A stretch of DNA of 64,000 nt from Rhizobium sp. BK316 (GCF_014193695.1 NZ_JACHZR010000005.1:62001-126000); one strand, 5' to 3'; shown: positions 52,715 to 61,527, numbered from the stretch's first letter. Made by a program: numbers and translations. The notes: a model not told the origin generated them from the letters alone.

Positions 52715-53740
52715 ATGAGCGAACGACTGGAAGACATTGCAGTTAAGATGGTTGCCGGTGGTCGGGGCCTGCTGGCAGCCGATGAATCGACCGCCACCAT
52801 CAAGAAGCGTTTCGACGCGATCAATCTTGAATCGACCGAAACCAGCCGGCGCGATTATCGCGAGATGCTCTTCCGCTCCGACGAAGCGATGAAGAAGTAC
52901 ATCTCCGGCGTCATCCTTTATGAGGAAACCCTTTTCCAGAAAGCCGCCGACGGCACGCCTTTCGTCGACATCATCAAGGCTGCAGACAGCATTCCGGGCA
53001 TCAAGGTCGATATCGGCGCCAAGCCGATGGCCAAGTTCCCCGGCGAAACCATCACCGAAGGCCTCGACGGCCTCGCAGACCGCCTCGCCAAATATTACGA
53101 AGCCGGTGCTCGTTTCGCCAAGTGGCGTGGCGTCATCGCCATCTCGCAGACCCTGCCGAGCCGCGGCTCCGTGCGCGCCAATGCCCAGGCGCTGGCGCGC
53201 TATGCAGCGCTCTGCCAGGAAGCCAGGATCGTGCCGATCGTCGAGCCGGAATGCCTGATGGACGGCAAACCGGGCGACCACAATATCGACCGCTGCGCAG
53301 AAGTGACTGAATCTACGCTGCGCATCGTATTCGAGGAACTGGCCGATGCCCGCGTCAGCCTCGAAGGCATGATCCTGAAGCCGAACATGGTCATCGACGG
53401 CAAGAATGCCCGCAAGGCTTCCGTCGCCGAGGTTGCCGAACGCACCGTGCAGGTTCTGAAGCGGACGGTTCCGTCAGCCGTTCCTGGCATCGCCTTCCTC
53501 TCCGGCGGCCAGACAACGGAAGAAGCGACCGCCCATCTCTCCGCGATCAATTCAGGTTACGATCTGCCCTGGTTCGTCACCTTCTCCTATGGCCGCGCCC
53601 TGCAGGACAGCGCGCTCAAGACCTGGAACGGCAAGCAGGAAAACATCGCTGCCGGCCAGCGCGAATTTGCGCACCGCGCCGAAATGAACAGCCTCGCCGC
53701 CAAAGGCAACTGGAAGGCCGAACTCGAAAAGGCCGCCTGA
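52715..53740 (+). CDS. fbaB: Fructose-bisphosphate aldolase, class I
   Basis: Schiff-base aldolase for the C6/C3 step of glycolysis and gluconeogenesis. The 341 residues contain ADESTATIKKRF and GMILKPNMV, with the Schiff-base Lys at about 222. GIAFLSGGQTTEEATAHL and a C-terminal SYGRALQDSALKTWNG end match the eukaryote-like class I family. A class II zinc aldolase would look entirely different. Strong terminators before and after show that it is its own transcription unit with the palindrome as the obvious control site. Confidence 0.95.
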   Translation: MSERLEDIAVKMVAGGRGLLAADESTATIKKRFDAINLESTETSRRDYREMLFRSDEAMKKYISGVILYEETLFQKAADGTPFVDIIKAADSIPGIKVDIGAKPMAKFPGETITEGLDGLADRLAKYYEAGARFAKWRGVIAISQTLPSRGSVRANAQALARYAALCQEARIVPIVEPECLMDGKPGDHNIDRCAEVTESTLRIVFEELADARVSLEGMILKPNMVIDGKNARKASVAEVAERTVQVLKRTVPSAVPGIAFLSGGQTTEEATAHLSAINSGYDLPWFVTFSYGRALQDSALKTWNGKQENIAAGQREFAHRAEMNSLAAKGNWKAELEKAA

Positions 53741-53764
53741 GCCTTTTGACGATTGAAAGACGAC

Positions 53765-53798
53765 ACAGGCGGCGAACATCTTCGCCGCCTGTTTTATT
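53765..53798 (+). terminator. Terminator after fba
   Basis: A perfect 12-bp stem (53765-53776 with 53781-53792), CATC loop, then TTTATTTG. Confidence 0.9.
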
Positions 53799-53900
53799 TG
53801 CACGTGCGTATCGCGATGGCGATTTGTCATGGCGACAAGATAATCCTTCGCCACAACCGCGGGCCTCGCTAATCATGGCGCCTCAACCATCGGAGCCGCC

Positions 53901-54821
53901 ATGAACAGCCTGTCCTACACCACCGTCGACGTTTTCACGTCCACCCGCTTCGAAGGCAACCCGCTCGCGGTCATGGCCGACGCAAGGGGCTTCAGCGACG
54001 CGGCAATGCAGAAGATCGCCGCCGAATTCGGCTATTCCGAAGTCACCTTCGTGTTGCCGCCGGAGAACCTCGAAAACACGGCAAGGGTGCGCATCTTCAC
54101 GCCGACAATGGAAGTGCCGTTCGCCGGGCATCCCAATGTCGGCACCGCCTATGTGCTCGGCCAGCAGAGCGAAATCTTCGGCCGCCCCGTCGGCGACAAG
54201 CTGCGGTTCGAGGAGAAGGCCGGCCTAGTAGAAGTCGCCCTGCGGCGCCGCGAAGGCCGTGTCACCGCAGCGACGATCCGTGCGCCGCAACCGCTTGAAG
54301 TAGGAGACACGATACCCGAAGCGGTCATTGCCAGCTGCATCTCCATCGATCCGGCCTCAATCTGCAAAAGCACCCATGCCCCGGTCTTTGCATCGGTCGG
54401 TCTGAACTTTGCCGTCGCAGAACTCGAAAGCCTTGACGCTCTCGCTGCGGCAAGCCCGAATCTCAATGGCTTCCAGGCGGCGGCCAAGACCACAGCCGGC
54501 AGCCATGACTTCTCCCTGTTCCTCTACGTCCGCCCCGCCGCTACGCCCTGGAAGATCCGCGCCCGCATGTTCGCGCCACTGGACAACGTCATCGAGGATC
54601 CGGCGACCGGCAGCGCATCGGCAGCCCTTTCCGCCTATCTCGTCTCATTGCAGCCGGAGGCTGACATCAGCCAGCACGTAACGATCGAACAGGGCGTTGA
54701 AATGGGCCGGCGCAGCGTTATCGAGCTCGATGTCGTCAAGAAGGCCGGCACAGTGACCGACGTGACGATCTCAGGAAGCTGCGTACCCGTCATGAAAGGC
54801 GAGATCATCCTGCAGGACTGA
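53901..54821 (+). CDS. PhzF-family isomerase-fold protein
   Basis: A 306-residue two-domain PhzF/diaminopimelate-epimerase-fold protein. It has the conserved acid Glu47 (GYSEVTFVLPP), the MEVPFAGHPNVGTAYVL block and the late EDPATGSASAALSAYL motif. In the phenazine pathway PhzF isomerises a dihydroxybenzoate precursor, but no phenazine genes are here, so the substrate is unknown. It is convergent with a small membrane protein. Confidence 0.9.
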   Translation: MNSLSYTTVDVFTSTRFEGNPLAVMADARGFSDAAMQKIAAEFGYSEVTFVLPPENLENTARVRIFTPTMEVPFAGHPNVGTAYVLGQQSEIFGRPVGDKLRFEEKAGLVEVALRRREGRVTAATIRAPQPLEVGDTIPEAVIASCISIDPASICKSTHAPVFASVGLNFAVAELESLDALAAASPNLNGFQAAAKTTAGSHDFSLFLYVRPAATPWKIRARMFAPLDNVIEDPATGSASAALSAYLVSLQPEADISQHVTIEQGVEMGRRSVIELDVVKKAGTVTDVTISGSCVPVMKGEIILQD

Positions 54822-54830
54822 ACCTGCGGC

Positions 54831-54995
54831 CTACATCACAAAATCGCGCGCCAGCAGCGCCACCGCCCAGACGGCAAAGGCAATCAGCGCGATCTTCCAG
54901 AAATCCATCCGACGGCGCAGACCTGGATAGCCGAGCGGCTTGATGATCTGGATTGCCATGGCAAGGATGAGCAGCAACGCTATCAGCTTTGTCAT
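54831..54995 (-). CDS. Small two-helix membrane protein
   Basis: A 54-residue protein made of two hydrophobic helices (LIALLLILAMAIQIIKPLG and WKIALIAFAVWAVALLARDF) joined by a basic loop PGLRRRMDF. A similar small protein is, to my recollection, conserved in rhizobia, but I know no function. ATG 54995 (MTKLIALL) is chosen, since the longer frame adds a Cys-rich segment with no support. Confidence 0.68.
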   Translation of the reverse strand: MTKLIALLLILAMAIQIIKPLGYPGLRRRMDFWKIALIAFAVWAVALLARDFVM

Positions 54996-55170
54996 GGCTT
55001 TATTTTTTCCATTTATCAGAATGTCACAGGACGGACATTTTTTCACGCGAACAGAGAATATCTACTCGCCGTAAAGGCATTCCGGGACACAATCAACATT
55101 CTTATGGACTGGGCAGATGCAGGTCTCGCCTTACGTCCTTTTTCAAAGCGAACACGCCGAGTCTGGGGAT

Positions 55171-56451
55171 ATGACAAGAAATCTTCTGTCCGTCGCTGCG
55201 CTGCTCTTTGGCACGCTCTTCCTTTTCATGGGCAACGGATTGCAGGGCATTCTGCTTCCCGTACGCGGAAATCTCGAAGGTTATGCCACGACGACGCTCG
55301 GCCTGCTCGGCACGTCCTGGGCGGCAGGCTTCGTCATCGGCTGCCTTGTCGCCCCGAAATTGGTGCGCCGTGTCGGCCATGTGCGCGCCTTCTCCGGCTT
55401 CATCGCCATCATCGCCATCATCGCGCTCGTGAGCGGCATCATCATCGACCCGATCTGGTGGGTCGTTCTGCGCGCCGTCACCGGCTTCTCAACCGCCGGC
55501 ACCTCGATGATCATTGAAAGCTGGCTGAACGAGCGGGCGAACAATGAAAGCCGCGGCGCGATCTTCTCGCTCTATATCGGCATCACCCTGCTCGGCGTCG
55601 TGGGAGGCCAGTTGATGATCCCGTTGGAAGACGTGCGCACGCCGGTGCTCTTCATGGTCTGCGGCATTTTCTACTGCATCGCCATGTTGCCGACGACGCT
55701 GTCGACCGCCGCCTCGCCGCAGCCGCTGAAGGCCGTAAAACTCGATCTGCCGGCGCTCTACCGCAATTCGCCCGTCTCCTGCCTTGGCATCTTGCTCGTC
55801 GGCATCGCCAACGGCGCCTATGGTACGCTCGGCGCCGTCTTCGGTGCGGGTGCTGGCCTCTCCGACACTGCGATTGCTGTCATGATGAGTGCGACCATCT
55901 TTGCCGGCGCCATAATGCAGCTTCCGGCCGGGCGGCTCTCCGACCGTATCGACCGTCGTTATGTATTGGCCGCCATGTCGGCCATCGCAGCCCTTGCCGG
56001 CCTGCTGATCTTCCTGCTGCACCCCTCCTCCCCTGCTTTCCTGATCGGCCTCGTCATCCTCTACGGCGCCGTCGCCAACACGCTCTACCCGATCGCGGTC
56101 GCCCATGCGAACGACTTCGCCGCATCCGAGGATTTCGTGAAGGTCTCAGGCGGCCTGCTCCTGCTTTACGGCATCGGCACCGTCATCGGCCCGACGATCG
56201 GCGGCCCGGTCATGTCCATCATCAGCCCGCACGCGCTCTTCCTTGTGACCGCGCTTGCCCATCTTCTGATCACCGCTTACGCCATCATCAGAAGCCGAAT
56301 CCGCGCCGCCGTTCCCGCAAGCGACCGTGACGCCTATACCACGATCCCGACGGCGACAGCGCCGACCCTCACGCCCGAAAGCATGTCGCTTGCCAATCGC
56401 AGCGCCGGCAAGTCTCCCGAAAGCGGCGATCCTGCTGTAAAGTTCGGCTGA
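55171..56451 (+). CDS. MFS transporter (UMF2/YcaD-like)
   Basis: A 426-residue carrier with 12 hydrophobic helices from about 5 to 395 and a hydrophilic Ser/Thr/Pro-rich tail of about 40 residues. FIIGCLVAPKLVRRVGHVRAF-type motif A and GWSTAGTSMIIESWLNE-like loop residues place it with the YcaD/UMF2 group. The substrate is unknown. ATG 55171 is chosen over an earlier in-frame start at 55117. Confidence 0.87.
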   Translation: MTRNLLSVAALLFGTLFLFMGNGLQGILLPVRGNLEGYATTTLGLLGTSWAAGFVIGCLVAPKLVRRVGHVRAFSGFIAIIAIIALVSGIIIDPIWWVVLRAVTGFSTAGTSMIIESWLNERANNESRGAIFSLYIGITLLGVVGGQLMIPLEDVRTPVLFMVCGIFYCIAMLPTTLSTAASPQPLKAVKLDLPALYRNSPVSCLGILLVGIANGAYGTLGAVFGAGAGLSDTAIAVMMSATIFAGAIMQLPAGRLSDRIDRRYVLAAMSAIAALAGLLIFLLHPSSPAFLIGLVILYGAVANTLYPIAVAHANDFAASEDFVKVSGGLLLLYGIGTVIGPTIGGPVMSIISPHALFLVTALAHLLITAYAIIRSRIRAAVPASDRDAYTTIPTATAPTLTPESMSLANRSAGKSPESGDPAVKFG

Positions 56452-56460
56452 CGAACTGAA

Positions 56461-56557
56461 GCATGTCACGCAAAACTGCGCAGCGGTTTTGCGAGAACGA
56501 CATGCATGAAACAAAAACTTAAAGCGTGAAAGCGAATCCTGGAGATCGCGACACGCC
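56461..56557 (+). repeat. Two-hairpin repeat, copy B, ahead of a DUF1192 gene
   Basis: Hairpin 1 has outer arms GCATGTC (56461-56467) and GACATGC (56499-56505) with an inner stem CGCAAAAC/GTTTTGCG. The spacer GAAACAAAAACTTAAAGC follows, then hairpin 2 with GCGTG (56524-56528)/CACGC (56552-56556). AAGGAGGAG follows within five bases. It shares the loop GCGCAGCGGTTTTGCG-type core and linker with copy A at 30270-30363, while the outer arms differ but still pair. Confidence 0.7.
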
Positions 56558-56574
56558 TTAAAGGAGGAGTGACG

Positions 56575-56766
56575 ATGAGCTTCATGGATGACGACAGGCC
56601 ACAGAAGAAGACTGCACACGAGATCGGCTCCGATCTCTCCATGCTTTCGGTGGACGAGCTGAAAGCGCGCGTGGAACTCTTGAAAACCGAGATCGCGCGG
56701 CTCGAAGCAGAGGCCGCCAAGAAGGCGTCCGGCCGGGTTGCAGCCGAAGGCCTTTTCCGATCATAA
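56575..56766 (+). CDS. DUF1192-family small protein
   Basis: A 63-residue acidic/helical protein. The core LSVDELKARVELLKTEIARL is the DUF1192 signature, followed by an Ala/Lys tail. Function is unknown; the family is widespread in alphaproteobacteria. ATG 56575 has AAGGAGG upstream, provided by the end of the repeat element. Confidence 0.85.
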   Translation: MSFMDDDRPQKKTAHEIGSDLSMLSVDELKARVELLKTEIARLEAEAAKKASGRVAAEGLFRS

Positions 56767-56835
56767 GACTGCAAACACGCAAATATTGCTTCAAAATTAC
56801 TTGCTGCAAGTCTTAAATTGGGACGATATTAATAA

Positions 56836-56968
56836 AAAATTAAGCTTTATAAGATATTACTCATACCGTTCAGATCTTTCTGGACCTCAGACAGTTTTCC
56901 AAGCGGTGAATTGGTCTGATTTTTCTCCCTGTTTTACCTTGAGAGCCGCTTTTGCGGCTCTTCTTTTT
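56836..56968 (+). ncRNA. Possible small RNA
   Basis: A TTGCTG box (56802-56807) and GATATT about 18 bases downstream precede a stretch of about 130 bases that ends in a GAGCCGC/GCGGCTC hairpin followed by TTCTTTTT. A promoter-like start and intrinsic terminator with no gene between them suggest an sRNA. It could equally be the 3' UTR of the DUF1192 gene. Confidence 0.25.
56941..56968 (+). terminator. Terminator before rcdA
   Basis: Arms GAGCCGC (56943-56949) and GCGGCTC (56954-56960), followed by TTCTTTTT. Confidence 0.82.
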
Positions 56969-57003
56969 GCGCTGCCCTACTCCTTTCCACGAAACTGTGG
57001 AGA

Positions 57004-57018
57004 TTAACCTTTTCTTAA
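57004..57018. promoter_or_regulatory. Perfect CtrA box upstream of rcdA
   Basis: TTAA (57004-57007), seven bases, TTAA (57015-57018): an exact TTAA-N7-TTAA match, 122 bases before the rcdA start. rcdA is a CtrA-regulated gene in Caulobacter, so the position fits. Confidence 0.65.
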
Positions 57019-57139
57019 GAAACGGCTTGCGCATTTAGGCTAAAGATACCATCTTGAAATCATAAAGACCGGCGTGGGAAACTTTTCCACGGAAACCGGC
57101 GTTACCTGATAGTAGATGCGTGCAACAGGGATTCTTTAG

Positions 57140-57655
57140 ATGTCGGAACTTGGATTGAACACAATCAGTTTTGCGGGCCGCGCTGCCGCATCCTCGCAGT
57201 TCAAGACGCTGTATGCCGAGGGCATGTCGCTCGTCGAAGAAACCGCATCCTACCTCGACGGCCAGGGCCGCGCTGCCTCCAAGGTGCTGCCGCGCATGGC
57301 CTCGGTCCTTTACGCGGCTGAATCGATGCGCCTGACCACCCGCCTCATGCAGATGGCTTCCTGGCTGCTGCTGCAGCGCGCCGTCAACAATGGCGAAATG
57401 TCCCGCGATCAGGTTCTGGCCGAGAAGAACAAGGTTCGCCTCGACGGCTTCAACGTCGACCGCAACGCTCCGGGCTGGGGCGACCTGCCGGAATCCTTCC
57501 GCGATCTCGTCGAACGTTCGCTCCGCCTGCAGAACCGCATCGCCCTGCTCGACCGCGAGATCTATCGCCCGGCCGAAGCTGCGATCGTTCCGGACAATCA
57601 GAACAGCGTCCAGGCCCAGCTTTCCCTGCTGCAGACGGCTTTCGGCAACAACTGA
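57140..57655 (+). CDS. rcdA: RcdA homologue (DUF1465), regulator of CtrA degradation
   Basis: In Caulobacter, RcdA is an adaptor that helps ClpXP degrade CtrA during the cell cycle. The 171-residue helical protein has FKTLYAEGMSLVEETASYLD, RLTTRLMQMASWLLLQRAV and LVERSLRLQNRIALLDREIY, consistent with a three-helix bundle of this family. The upstream CtrA box suggests a feedback loop: CtrA would drive its own degradation adaptor. Adaptor function in this organism is inferred. Confidence 0.82.
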   Translation: MSELGLNTISFAGRAAASSQFKTLYAEGMSLVEETASYLDGQGRAASKVLPRMASVLYAAESMRLTTRLMQMASWLLLQRAVNNGEMSRDQVLAEKNKVRLDGFNVDRNAPGWGDLPESFRDLVERSLRLQNRIALLDREIYRPAEAAIVPDNQNSVQAQLSLLQTAFGNN

Positions 57656-57676
57656 TCTGGCATCAAGAATTCGATG

Positions 57677-57707
57677 AAACCGGCTGCGGCAACGCGGCCG
57701 GTTTTTT
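57677..57707 (+). terminator. Terminator after rcdA
   Basis: Arms AAACCGGC (57677-57684) and GCCGGTTT (57697-57704), then TTTGTTTG. Confidence 0.85.
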
Positions 57708-57771
57708 GTTTGTTCACGCCGCCTGCCTCACTCCTATACGCGCAGGAATGAGGAGTGCAAACACAGAAAGC

Positions 57772-57799
57772 AAAAAGCCCGGCTTGAAGCCGGGCTTTT
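57772..57799 (-). terminator. Terminator after rpmE
   Basis: AAAAGCCCGGCTT and its complement AAGCCGGGCTTTT around a two-base centre. A T run follows on the minus strand, 25 bases past the rpmE stop. Confidence 0.85.
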
Positions 57800-57824
57800 G
57801 CAAATTCCGTCGACCGCAAGCGGA

Positions 57825-58046
57825 TTAGAGGCCGAGGCCGCCGAAACGCTTGTTGAACTTCGAAACACGGCCGCCGCGATCCATGAGCTGCTGGTTGCCG
57901 CCAGTCCAGGCCGGGTGCGACTTGGAGTCGATTTCGAGATTCATGACAGCACCTTCCGAACCCCAGGTCGAGCGGGTTTCGTACTCGGTGCCATCGGTCA
58001 TGACTACCTTGATGACGTGGTAGTCGGGATGGATGCCTTCCTTCAT
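57825..58046 (-). CDS. rpmE: 50S ribosomal protein L31
   Basis: A 73-residue ribosomal protein, MKEGIHPDYHVIKVVMTDG, with GGNQQLMDRGGRVSKFNKRF. It lacks the CxxC zinc pair of the zinc-type L31, so it is the zinc-independent form. That is usual in alphaproteobacteria. It is divergent from an ABC exporter gene. Confidence 0.95.
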   Translation of the reverse strand: MKEGIHPDYHVIKVVMTDGTEYETRSTWGSEGAVMNLEIDSKSHPAWTGGNQQLMDRGGRVSKFNKRFGGLGL

Positions 58047-58218
58047 GACAATCTTCCTGCGATGCCGGGGTTCAATTTGCCGCAGACAGTTGCGGCGAAA
58101 GAACCGATTGAATAAATGAAGCCGCAGTCGTTAAGGCTACGGCTTCCCATTAGGATGCGGTGCCTATACATGAAGGGCGCCGGGATAACAAGGGCCAAGG
58201 AGCCGCAATACGCGGTCT

Positions 58219-60042
58219 TTGAAGGCGATCGGAGACGAATTGGCAGAACAGGCAGAGCTTGGGGAGAAGAAGTCGCGTTCGCTAAGACCGCTCGGCAGAT
58301 TGGCCCCCTATGTGGCACGCTATCGCGGCATGGTCGCGGGCGCCCTGATTGCGCTGGCTCTTGCCGCCATCACCTCGCTTGCCATACCGCTTGCCGTGCG
58401 CCGGATGATCGACCACGGCTTTACTCAGGCCGACGGCAGCTTCATCAATAGCTATTTCGCCATGCTGATGCTCATGGCCATGGTGCTCGCCGTCGCTAGC
58501 GCTCTTCGCTATTATTTCGTCATCAGCATCGGCGAACGCATCGTTGCGGATCTGCGCCGCGATGTCTTTTCGCATGTCACACGGCTTTCGCCTTCCTTCT
58601 TTGACGTCAACCAATCTGGCGAGATCGTCTCGCGGCTGACGGCCGACACGACACAGATCAAATCCGCCGTCGGCGCCACGGCTTCTGTTGCGCTGCGCAA
58701 TCTTATTCTCTGCATCGGCGCGCTCGGGATGATGATCGTCACCTCGCCGAAGCTTTCGAGCCTCGTCATCGTTGCGATCCCGGTCATTGTCTTTCCGCTG
58801 GTCGCTGGCGGCCGCTCGGTGCGGAAGCGTTCCCGCGCAGCACAGGATACACTGGCCGAGGCCTCCGCCTTCGCCAATGAGACGATCGCGGCAACCCGCA
58901 CTGTACAGGCCTTTAACGCCGAGACCGCAGCCGCCGACCGGTACGGCTCGGCTGTCGAATCCGCCTATCAGGCCGCACGTTCCGCCGTATCCTCCCGAGC
59001 CCTGCTCACAGGCATTGCCATCACCCTGATCTTCGGCAGCGTGGTCGCCGTTCTCTGGTTTGGTGCCCATAGCGTTCTCGCCGGTACGCTCTCGGCCGGC
59101 ACGCTCGGCCAGTTCCTGCTCTATGCAGTCATCGCAGCCGGCTCGCTCGGCGCATTGTCGGAGGTCTGGGGTGAGCTTTCGCAAGCGGCAGGCGCGGCCG
59201 ACCGCCTGACCGAGCTTCTGGACGAGGTTTCGCCGATTGCTGCCCCTGTAGATCCGCAACCGCTTCCCTCACCGGCACAGGGTCGGGTGGAATTCGATAG
59301 CGTGCATTTCGCCTATCCGTCCCGCCCCGGCAGATCGGCTCTGCATGGGCTGGATTTCAGAGTGCAGCCGGGGGAAACGGTCGCGATCGTCGGCGCCTCC
59401 GGTGCCGGCAAAAGCACCGTCTTTTCGCTCCTGCTGCGATTCTACGATCCGCAACAGGGCGGCGTGAAGATCGATGGCGTCGATGCCCGCCAGGCAGATC
59501 CGGATGCACTGCGCCAACGCATCGCCATCGTGCCGCAGGATGTCACTATCTTCGCAGCTTCGATCCACGACAACATCGCTTTCGGCGTTCAAGGTGCCAC
59601 GCGCGAGCAGGTTCGTGACGCCGCGATTGCGGCCCAAGCCGATGAATTCATCAACAGGCTGGAAAAGGGTTATGACACTGAGGTCGGCGAACGCGGCGTC
59701 ACCCTGTCCGGCGGCCAGCGCCAGCGCATCGCCATTGCCCGCGCGATCCTGAAGAACGCACCCATTCTGCTTCTGGACGAGGCCACATCCGCCCTTGATG
59801 CCGAAAGCGAAACGCTGGTGCAGAAAGCCCTCGATGACCTGATGCAGGGCCGCACCACCTTGGTGATCGCTCACCGCCTCGCCACCGTTTTGAAGGCCGA
59901 CCGCATTCTCGTCATGAATCAGGGCCGTATGGTGGAGGAAGGCACGCATCAGAGCCTGATCCGTCACGGCGGCATCTATGCGAAGCTCGCCCGCCTGCAA
60001 TTCGATGCGGCCAACGAGGACGTCTTGGCCGCAGCCAAGTAG
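58219..60042 (+). CDS. ABC exporter, fused permease-ATPase
   Basis: A 607-residue half-transporter with six membrane helices (about 35-320) and a C-terminal ATPase: Walker A GASGAGKST (391-399), Q-loop IAIVPQDVTIF, signature LSGGQRQRIAIARAI near 496, Walker B LLLDEATSALD, switch AHRLAT. It resembles lipid/drug exporters of the MsbA/BmrA type. The start is TTG 58219; no ATG suits the frame, and MKAIGDELAEQ is acidic before helix 1. The substrate is unknown. It is conserved next to rpmE in rhizobia (recollection). Confidence 0.9.
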   Translation: MKAIGDELAEQAELGEKKSRSLRPLGRLAPYVARYRGMVAGALIALALAAITSLAIPLAVRRMIDHGFTQADGSFINSYFAMLMLMAMVLAVASALRYYFVISIGERIVADLRRDVFSHVTRLSPSFFDVNQSGEIVSRLTADTTQIKSAVGATASVALRNLILCIGALGMMIVTSPKLSSLVIVAIPVIVFPLVAGGRSVRKRSRAAQDTLAEASAFANETIAATRTVQAFNAETAAADRYGSAVESAYQAARSAVSSRALLTGIAITLIFGSVVAVLWFGAHSVLAGTLSAGTLGQFLLYAVIAAGSLGALSEVWGELSQAAGAADRLTELLDEVSPIAAPVDPQPLPSPAQGRVEFDSVHFAYPSRPGRSALHGLDFRVQPGETVAIVGASGAGKSTVFSLLLRFYDPQQGGVKIDGVDARQADPDALRQRIAIVPQDVTIFAASIHDNIAFGVQGATREQVRDAAIAAQADEFINRLEKGYDTEVGERGVTLSGGQRQRIAIARAILKNAPILLLDEATSALDAESETLVQKALDDLMQGRTTLVIAHRLATVLKADRILVMNQGRMVEEGTHQSLIRHGGIYAKLARLQFDAANEDVLAAAK

Positions 60043-60179
60043 GCTGCCTCGCGTCGCATCGCGACTAAAGTCTGATCGGCACACCTCCCACCAGCGATTG
60101 CCTTTGCCGCAGCCTGCCCTAACCTCCCTATGCCCGAGGATGGGATCTTTGCTGTTGAAATCTATGGGAGGAGATTCGA

Positions 60180-61169
60180 ATGGCGCTTTGTAGAATGACT
60201 CGTCGCATGAGCCTGGCGTTAGCCCTTGGTCTGCTTGCCGCCACTGCAGGCACGGCAGCATTGGCCCAGAGCTTTCCGGATCGCTCGATCACCATGATCG
60301 TGCCCTTTGCCGCCGGCGGCTCGACCGATGTCGTCGCCCGCATCGTCGCGCAGAAAATGTCCGACGATCTCGGCCAGCAGGTCATCGTGCAGAATGTCGC
60401 AGGTGCCGGCGGCAATCTCGGCGCCGGCAATGTCGCGCGCGCCGAGCCGGATGGCTATACGATCCTGATGGGTACCGTCGCCACGCACGCTCTCAACCCG
60501 CTGATCCTGAAATCGACGCCCTACGATGCCGAGAAGGATTTTGCACCGATCTCGCTGCTCGTGATCGTTCCGAACGTGCTGGTCGTCAATCCGGAACTGC
60601 CTGCAAAGAATGTGCAGGAACTGATCGCACTGCTGAAAGCCGATCCGGACAAATACAGCTACGCCTCATCCGGCAACGGCACGCCGCTGCACCTTTCCGG
60701 CGAACTTTTCAAAAGCATGGCCGGCGTCGACATGCAGCATATTCCCTATAAGGGAGCGGGACCGGCGCTGAACGACGTCATCGGCAACCAGGTGCCGATC
60801 ATGTTCGACAATCTGCCCTCGTCGTCGAGCCACATCAAGGCCGGTACGCTGAGAGCTCTCGCCGTGACGACGGCCGAACGCGCGCCTTCCTTCCCCGATG
60901 TTCCAACCATAGCGGAATCCGGCATATCAGGATACGAGACCTATACGTGGAATGCGCTCTTTGCACCCGCCAACACGCCGGCCGATGTGGTCAGCCGCCT
61001 CAACGCCGCGGCCAACAAAGCCTTGACCGATCCGGCCGTTGCCGAGCGGATGAAGGAGTTCAGCGCGACGATCGTCGGATCTACGCCGGAAGAACTCGGC
61101 GCTCATGTGAAGGCCGAGCTTGCCAAATGGAAACCGGTCGTCGACGGCGCCCATATCCAGATGGAGTGA
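60180..61169 (+). CDS. Bug-family (TctC) periplasmic solute-binding protein
   Basis: A 329-residue exported binding protein. The signal peptide ends near TAALAQ, and SFPDRSITMIVPFAAGGSTD is the classic Bug opening. VIVQNVAGAGGNLGAGNVAR, HIPYKGAGPALNDVIG and RAPSFPDVPTIAESGI complete the family pattern. These proteins bind carboxylates such as citrate or tartrate for tripartite TctABC transporters. No tctA or tctB is nearby, so it is an orphan. AGGAG precedes ATG 60180. Confidence 0.9.
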   Translation: MALCRMTRRMSLALALGLLAATAGTAALAQSFPDRSITMIVPFAAGGSTDVVARIVAQKMSDDLGQQVIVQNVAGAGGNLGAGNVARAEPDGYTILMGTVATHALNPLILKSTPYDAEKDFAPISLLVIVPNVLVVNPELPAKNVQELIALLKADPDKYSYASSGNGTPLHLSGELFKSMAGVDMQHIPYKGAGPALNDVIGNQVPIMFDNLPSSSSHIKAGTLRALAVTTAERAPSFPDVPTIAESGISGYETYTWNALFAPANTPADVVSRLNAAANKALTDPAVAERMKEFSATIVGSTPEELGAHVKAELAKWKPVVDGAHIQME

Positions 61170-61338
61170 CCGCAACGGGAGGGAACCGCATGCCGGTATC
61201 CCCTTCTCTCCGCCCGATCCAACCGGCGGCAACCGGACGCCCTGCAATTGAATTCTAATTAAGGTAGTGGAAAAGCTTACAATTCTGGGCTAGCCTTCAA
61301 AAGGCTGATGCACGATTTCAGCTTACCAGGAGGGATCC

Positions 61339-61527
61339 ATGTACAGATTTGAAGTTTACAAGGATAAGGCCGGTGAATTCCGCTTCCGCTTCAAGGCGTC
61401 GAACGGAGAGACCATGTTCTCGTCCGAAGGTTACAAGGCGAAAGCATCCGCAGTGAACGCCATTGAATCCATCAAGAAGAATTCGCCCGGCGCGGATGTG
61501 GTGGACCAGACAAAGGCGGAAGCCTGA
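61339..61527 (+). CDS. YegP-family (DUF1508) protein
   Basis: A 62-residue single-repeat DUF1508 protein, FEVYKDKAGEFRFRFKASNG, with SSEGYKAKASAVNAIESIK. Two-repeat versions are commoner; this one has a single unit. Function is unknown. AGGAGGG precedes the ATG, and it is likely monocistronic. Confidence 0.88.
   Translation: MYRFEVYKDKAGEFRFRFKASNGETMFSSEGYKAKASAVNAIESIKKNSPGADVVDQTKAEA

Larger units (their letters stand above)
56767..57139 (+). other. 373-base gap: A/T-rich segment, terminator and rcdA control region
   Basis: Bases 56770-56935 are markedly A/T-rich compared with the surroundings and have no convincing protein frame. A terminator at 56941-56968 closes this part. The remaining 170 bases carry the CtrA box and the rcdA leader, which includes a hairpin-prone GGAAACTTTTCC stretch near 57076-57090. 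Confidence 0.5.

Noticed and set aside
57720..57752. CTCACTCCT/AGGAATGAG inverted repeat as another copy of the tilS element
   Set aside because: Only nine bases per arm resemble it and the centre is unrelated; it is probably a small hairpin or a distant relic at best.
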